Below, one piece after another: positions 63,101 through 64,000 of a DNA stretch of 64,000 bases. The position numbers and the translations under genes are program-made. Each line of letters starts with the position of its first letter. The stretch's first letter is position 1. Source of the DNA: Monocercomonoides exilis (Eukaryota > Preaxostyla > Oxymonadida > Polymastigidae); NCBI GenBank assembly GCA_001643675.2, contig LSRY02000011.1:806001-870000 (forward strand). Reading direction: 5' to 3'. The notes under the pieces are model-generated. The model saw only the letters and a list, made by a program, of their open reading frames with translations. It did not search any database and was not told where the DNA came from.

Positions 63101-64000
63101 AGCTTGTTTGTTCGTCTGAAGCATTCCAGTCGGAAGATGTATTCATAGGAACAATCTGCTTTGAAGAGAATTGTTGAGTTTTCGTCTCTTTAGCTCGTTT
63201 TTGCTGCTTCTTTGGGCGCCAAGTGAAGCAGTCCACCCAATTGTAGTCAAAAATGCAAGCAGCGACCAACAGCGATATTGTTGCTCCTGCAAAAAGAATA
63301 GCTGACAAGTTAATAATTGCTTGCCATATCATTACTCCACCGCCAACGCTGGTAAGCGTAAAAACAATAGAGGTGAGAAGCAAAGTGCCTGTACGCGATG
63401 ACGCAGAACTACCAAAGCAAAATCGAGTAAACTGATTAGCGCAATATAGCAGAAAGGCACCCAATGAGGGAATTACTCCCAGAGCAAAGAAAATTGGAAG
63501 CAAAAGGCATATTCCCATTGGAGCGCTTGATAAATGATATGGAAGTTTTTGGAAATTTGAAGAAATCGTAGCTATCCAATCGTCCTCTTCTTTCATCAAC
63601 AATTGAAATCCATCTGCTCGGCCAAAGTCTGTTATGATAAAAGTAGCGAGTATCAGATAAACAATTGGTCTCAACCAACCAATGAAATAATCGATAACAA
63701 AAATTTGTGACAATTCGTCAGGTGATTTGAACATTAATGAATATACGCAAATAGCATATGATATCCAAGAAAATATCTGATAAAATATTGAGCCAACTGT
63801 CGCAGTTTTGGGTTCTTTTAGATAAAGTGTGATAGCATGATGAATGAAGATAAATGAGAATCCCATAGCAAAGCTAAATATTGCGCTGACAATGTACGCG
63901 ATAGTCTTTAGCCCGCATGAATGAGAAAAAGCGGGTGGAATTTGCTGAATGATTTGTGAAAAATACTTGAAGGAAAATAAAGGTAATTTATTACTTTGAT
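57102..64000 (-). CDS. Pecanex-like multi-pass membrane protein (5' partial)
   Basis: The frame stays open to the right window edge (NKLPLFSFKYFSQIIQQIPP), so the ATG near 63866 is internal and the N-terminus is missing. More than 2,290 residues are visible. Membrane helices cluster between 64000 and 61900, including ICLLLPIFFALGVIPSLGAF, which fits the pecanex LP..W..G.LP segment before LLEQ, and a later FSRLFNLIQ..IPKVAPPP block near 62100. A long Ser-rich and acidic region (about 61700-58300) follows, with a four-Cys motif CLSCYHIKES...CVCGK near 58900. The extreme C-terminus (57240-57105), FAANNDDERFSIQTHPVMLR then FGYLAF, matches the conserved pecanex C-terminal end. Pecanex proteins are ER/membrane proteins affecting Notch signalling in animals; their biochemical role is poorly known. 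Assignment rests on these conserved blocks. Confidence 0.72.
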   Translation of the reverse strand, partial: QSNKLPLFSFKYFSQIIQQIPPAFSHSCGLKTIAYIVSAIFSFAMGFSFIFIHHAITLYLKEPKTATVGSIFYQIFSWISYAICVYSLMFKSPDELSQIFVIDYFIGWLRPIVYLILATFIITDFGRADGFQLLMKEEDDWIATISSNFQKLPYHLSSAPMGICLLLPIFFALGVIPSLGAFLLYCANQFTRFCFGSSASSRTGTLLLTSIVFTLTSVGGGVMIWQAIINLSAILFAGATISLLVAACIFDYNWVDCFTWRPKKQQKRAKETKTQQFSSKQIVPMNTSSDWNASDEQTSSSVVRLSNNSPLQAKRFTPSPSAASDKPNKTQTSQNLLRIKAKNDVCVLSSSRTDSLPTIRESSLRRKRTLLLSVISDIVLCAFWIAIALVNAIFDDSDEGADSSYTSFLAPSFVNGEIFSIARIAIDALIFCFLVLCWWCELHNEPLWFGLFRFVRIDGKKVGGAEGEGNDINTSQRPSPSSSAFRTFAVIRRFINTFFLPLYYLVISYHELFCLATSMTSSTLPSPPSLFLSILSSGLLLHAIRFPLQHPDSTAPLRNHSLAALIWHVTTNILIHPEEGEFSLPGSFLTTFLFLFFLVHVSFSRLFNLIQHTSFYLYSVITAVKIPKVAPPPFNTQQRSSHVKMSLYLQIAVCAPVSFVSIIVSSLLDTNVEQVFGYPFLVLPGMMIPRMMNLMGEEKLSQARRNLKEKEKEKDKTRNQMKKGNSEGQDENEEDDNEYDTRYGDECSKSDMDEAKMDSAFLAIALSSSKIGAKPNPSSSSSSSSSSSTPQYSLSDLNSQSIMNHEKSIYAANADEVITGLLDMLFGAQNPLKDRTLISGRLNESSNSCVADYSKQSKSSSKSFSLSTVFTSSLPSLFTHEKIEPDVNLSTPSLLSSIEPNTQLMLRCGCMTLIVTIGSVSRTSVEVNVKGLEMQETSCHHLEIGEVDKAMEVCRVKEWRKEAEKTKWEEEEEKKRKKKELEIEENVRRAMAAVDAGAKKRKEKKRKTSKNVEEGKAKDDDDDDDDEDEEEFETVVTLIQPHPDSQAHNQSTNNLSSTGSSAISTLSNTSNSSSQSKQASSSFFSILTNPRPFLVLHPLASFSTFCFEPSTFKLMGVLSHPDALNEMRRVLLYALMWEWLQASPLKVKNAAVLGRSCMRKQQKKRHGEKEEEDESVTKTNELNESSEKMNDYQNGKDANKKGNKILNVDVSQSANTSLSSLYSSSSSSTDSESNSSSFRLVLLTDETISQLSPVYFTKQHYKFALRCAEYLADIRQHCSFQSSSKNVSLTSSSSSSSSSSLNGEEPRRLHLFNTFSSLPSFSSDENYTQLVAEDEELYLSSLYSGEAYDSFLNGKDLPGLAALNEKRLKILHKLDDRAAKEAHKAETTPVSLLRKGIELSSDLPPLVRDGMKPLNPLRSSVSLSFSSSHPSSSSSSASSSSSSSSSSSISPSSRTSSPFSSFHSSSHTFSPITPPQSPSLTPTLDSSPLLTSPSLSPFQSYQFPSSSSSSSVAAHSLSPLSPTEPAFSAEQPSRRRRGSSTPSPSASYDFPSKSAYSSYSSSSDDTEQPPQLSSSPHLPSAGVNADSALEQPESPVISTTPNQFSIRPAHPQASQQLSVASAASASYSLTEADRNSEANENEELLAPDASDLISPSQFHLLRRLILSSFVLLDTNSAADTLIDLKYERVCLSCYHIKESCFGTKCVCGKMQREEMDEKKKANKGREGEDVEDDSDDDEDDDEVPDGRVHFSEKYTSGNIIPKPSISPFLSPFAPLGNQSTSAVGSNKPFPFSSSSSSSSTNSSQSTKSVTLSLSSMPQIVEVYNGYLPNNALALSVRRLLNGENWEKPKTKAKATGSSLSSYSEYSFGSGYRSSYYSFSMQKETQQSNQSSSSSSSSSSDKPSETETLSSEKFIKPFHQKLFLQVAFSAFRKAATIAHDHYLYQEFTPTTEEADAEDEKTRKKANKKEDKESIFANNRFGNKRFGNDSDDDDDDEDEDDEDDNRGSWGMPNSKWNSNAPNGTTTGKIGSEERETDSLQNSQKQTEKKQTDISKENKEESTPSKKLKLGLHGEPLTDWKSALIKEISTFVSFHPSNFSSAPKMPLFASSLFPSIVGWNNELSSSLVPPSSTSFPQSSSNRSVFDLSDPISIRAAVVVGSKQWIEAMALKCDQVFGLTKRSAESESILSYDSSLSSPSSSASSSSDPDKDFSSSASSSSHIGVLCTRRMRRWSCCKVSYAAPFEPQSTSLVKEFLFAANNDDERFSIQTHPVMLRNIGGQSLSEPFGYLAFESGRVFINF

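Noticed and set aside
1-64000. Prokaryotic origin, operons, CRISPR arrays or prophage
   Set aside because: Spliceosomal introns, nuclear-envelope, DYRK, SMYD and pecanex-type proteins, and large AT-rich spacers indicate a eukaryotic nuclear genome. No regularly spaced repeats of CRISPR type were seen.

Overview
The window is nuclear DNA of a microbial eukaryote. Genes are large, lie on both strands, and are separated by AT-rich spacers. Several are split by short spliceosomal introns (about 44-231 nt), mostly with a GTATG-type donor and an AG acceptor. All three standard stop codons end convincing genes, so the genetic code is standard. Proteins carry long poly-Ser and Glu/Lys tracts. Giant beta-helix ectodomain / membrane / pseudokinase proteins together with a standard code and many short introns resemble what I know of oxymonad flagellates (Preaxostyla, such as Blattamonas or Monocercomonoides). 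That placement is an inference from gene style, not a sequence match.

Layout. 1-6071 (+): 5'-truncated beta-helix/pseudokinase membrane protein. 6072-15356: gene-poor accessory region with a decayed Merlin/IS1595-type DDE transposase (9600-10690) inside a TIR-bounded element (7906-11110), a second TIR-bounded 3.3-kb element with perfect 25-bp ends (11246-14543), a MITE-like inverted repeat and other relics. 15357-18596 (-): class 2 DYRK kinase. 18804-20943 (-): a protein joining a La motif, an FKBP-type domain and a TPR-like tail. 21101-30354 (-): giant low-complexity protein ending in a degenerate kinase domain. 30703-31998 (-): enolase. 33248-42286 (+): full-length paralogue of the first gene. 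42945-44528 (-): M20 peptidase of the PM20D1/CPS1 type. 46549-50121 (+): SMYD-type SET/MYND protein. 50681-52516 (-): GH20 beta-hexosaminidase. 52701-56564 (+): MAN1/Src1-like inner nuclear membrane protein, divergent from the hexosaminidase across 184 bp. 57102-64000 (-): pecanex-like multi-pass protein, 5' end outside the window.

There are no operons; neighbours are functionally unrelated. The clearest theme is signalling and surface biology. Two receptor-like beta-helix proteins share an almost identical cytoplasmic pseudokinase module but have diverged ectodomains. A third degenerate kinase domain ends the giant gene, and a catalytically intact DYRK sits nearby. The most unusual architecture is the La-FKBP-TPR fusion. 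Exon joins were inferred by reading splice signals and frame by eye and need transcript evidence.
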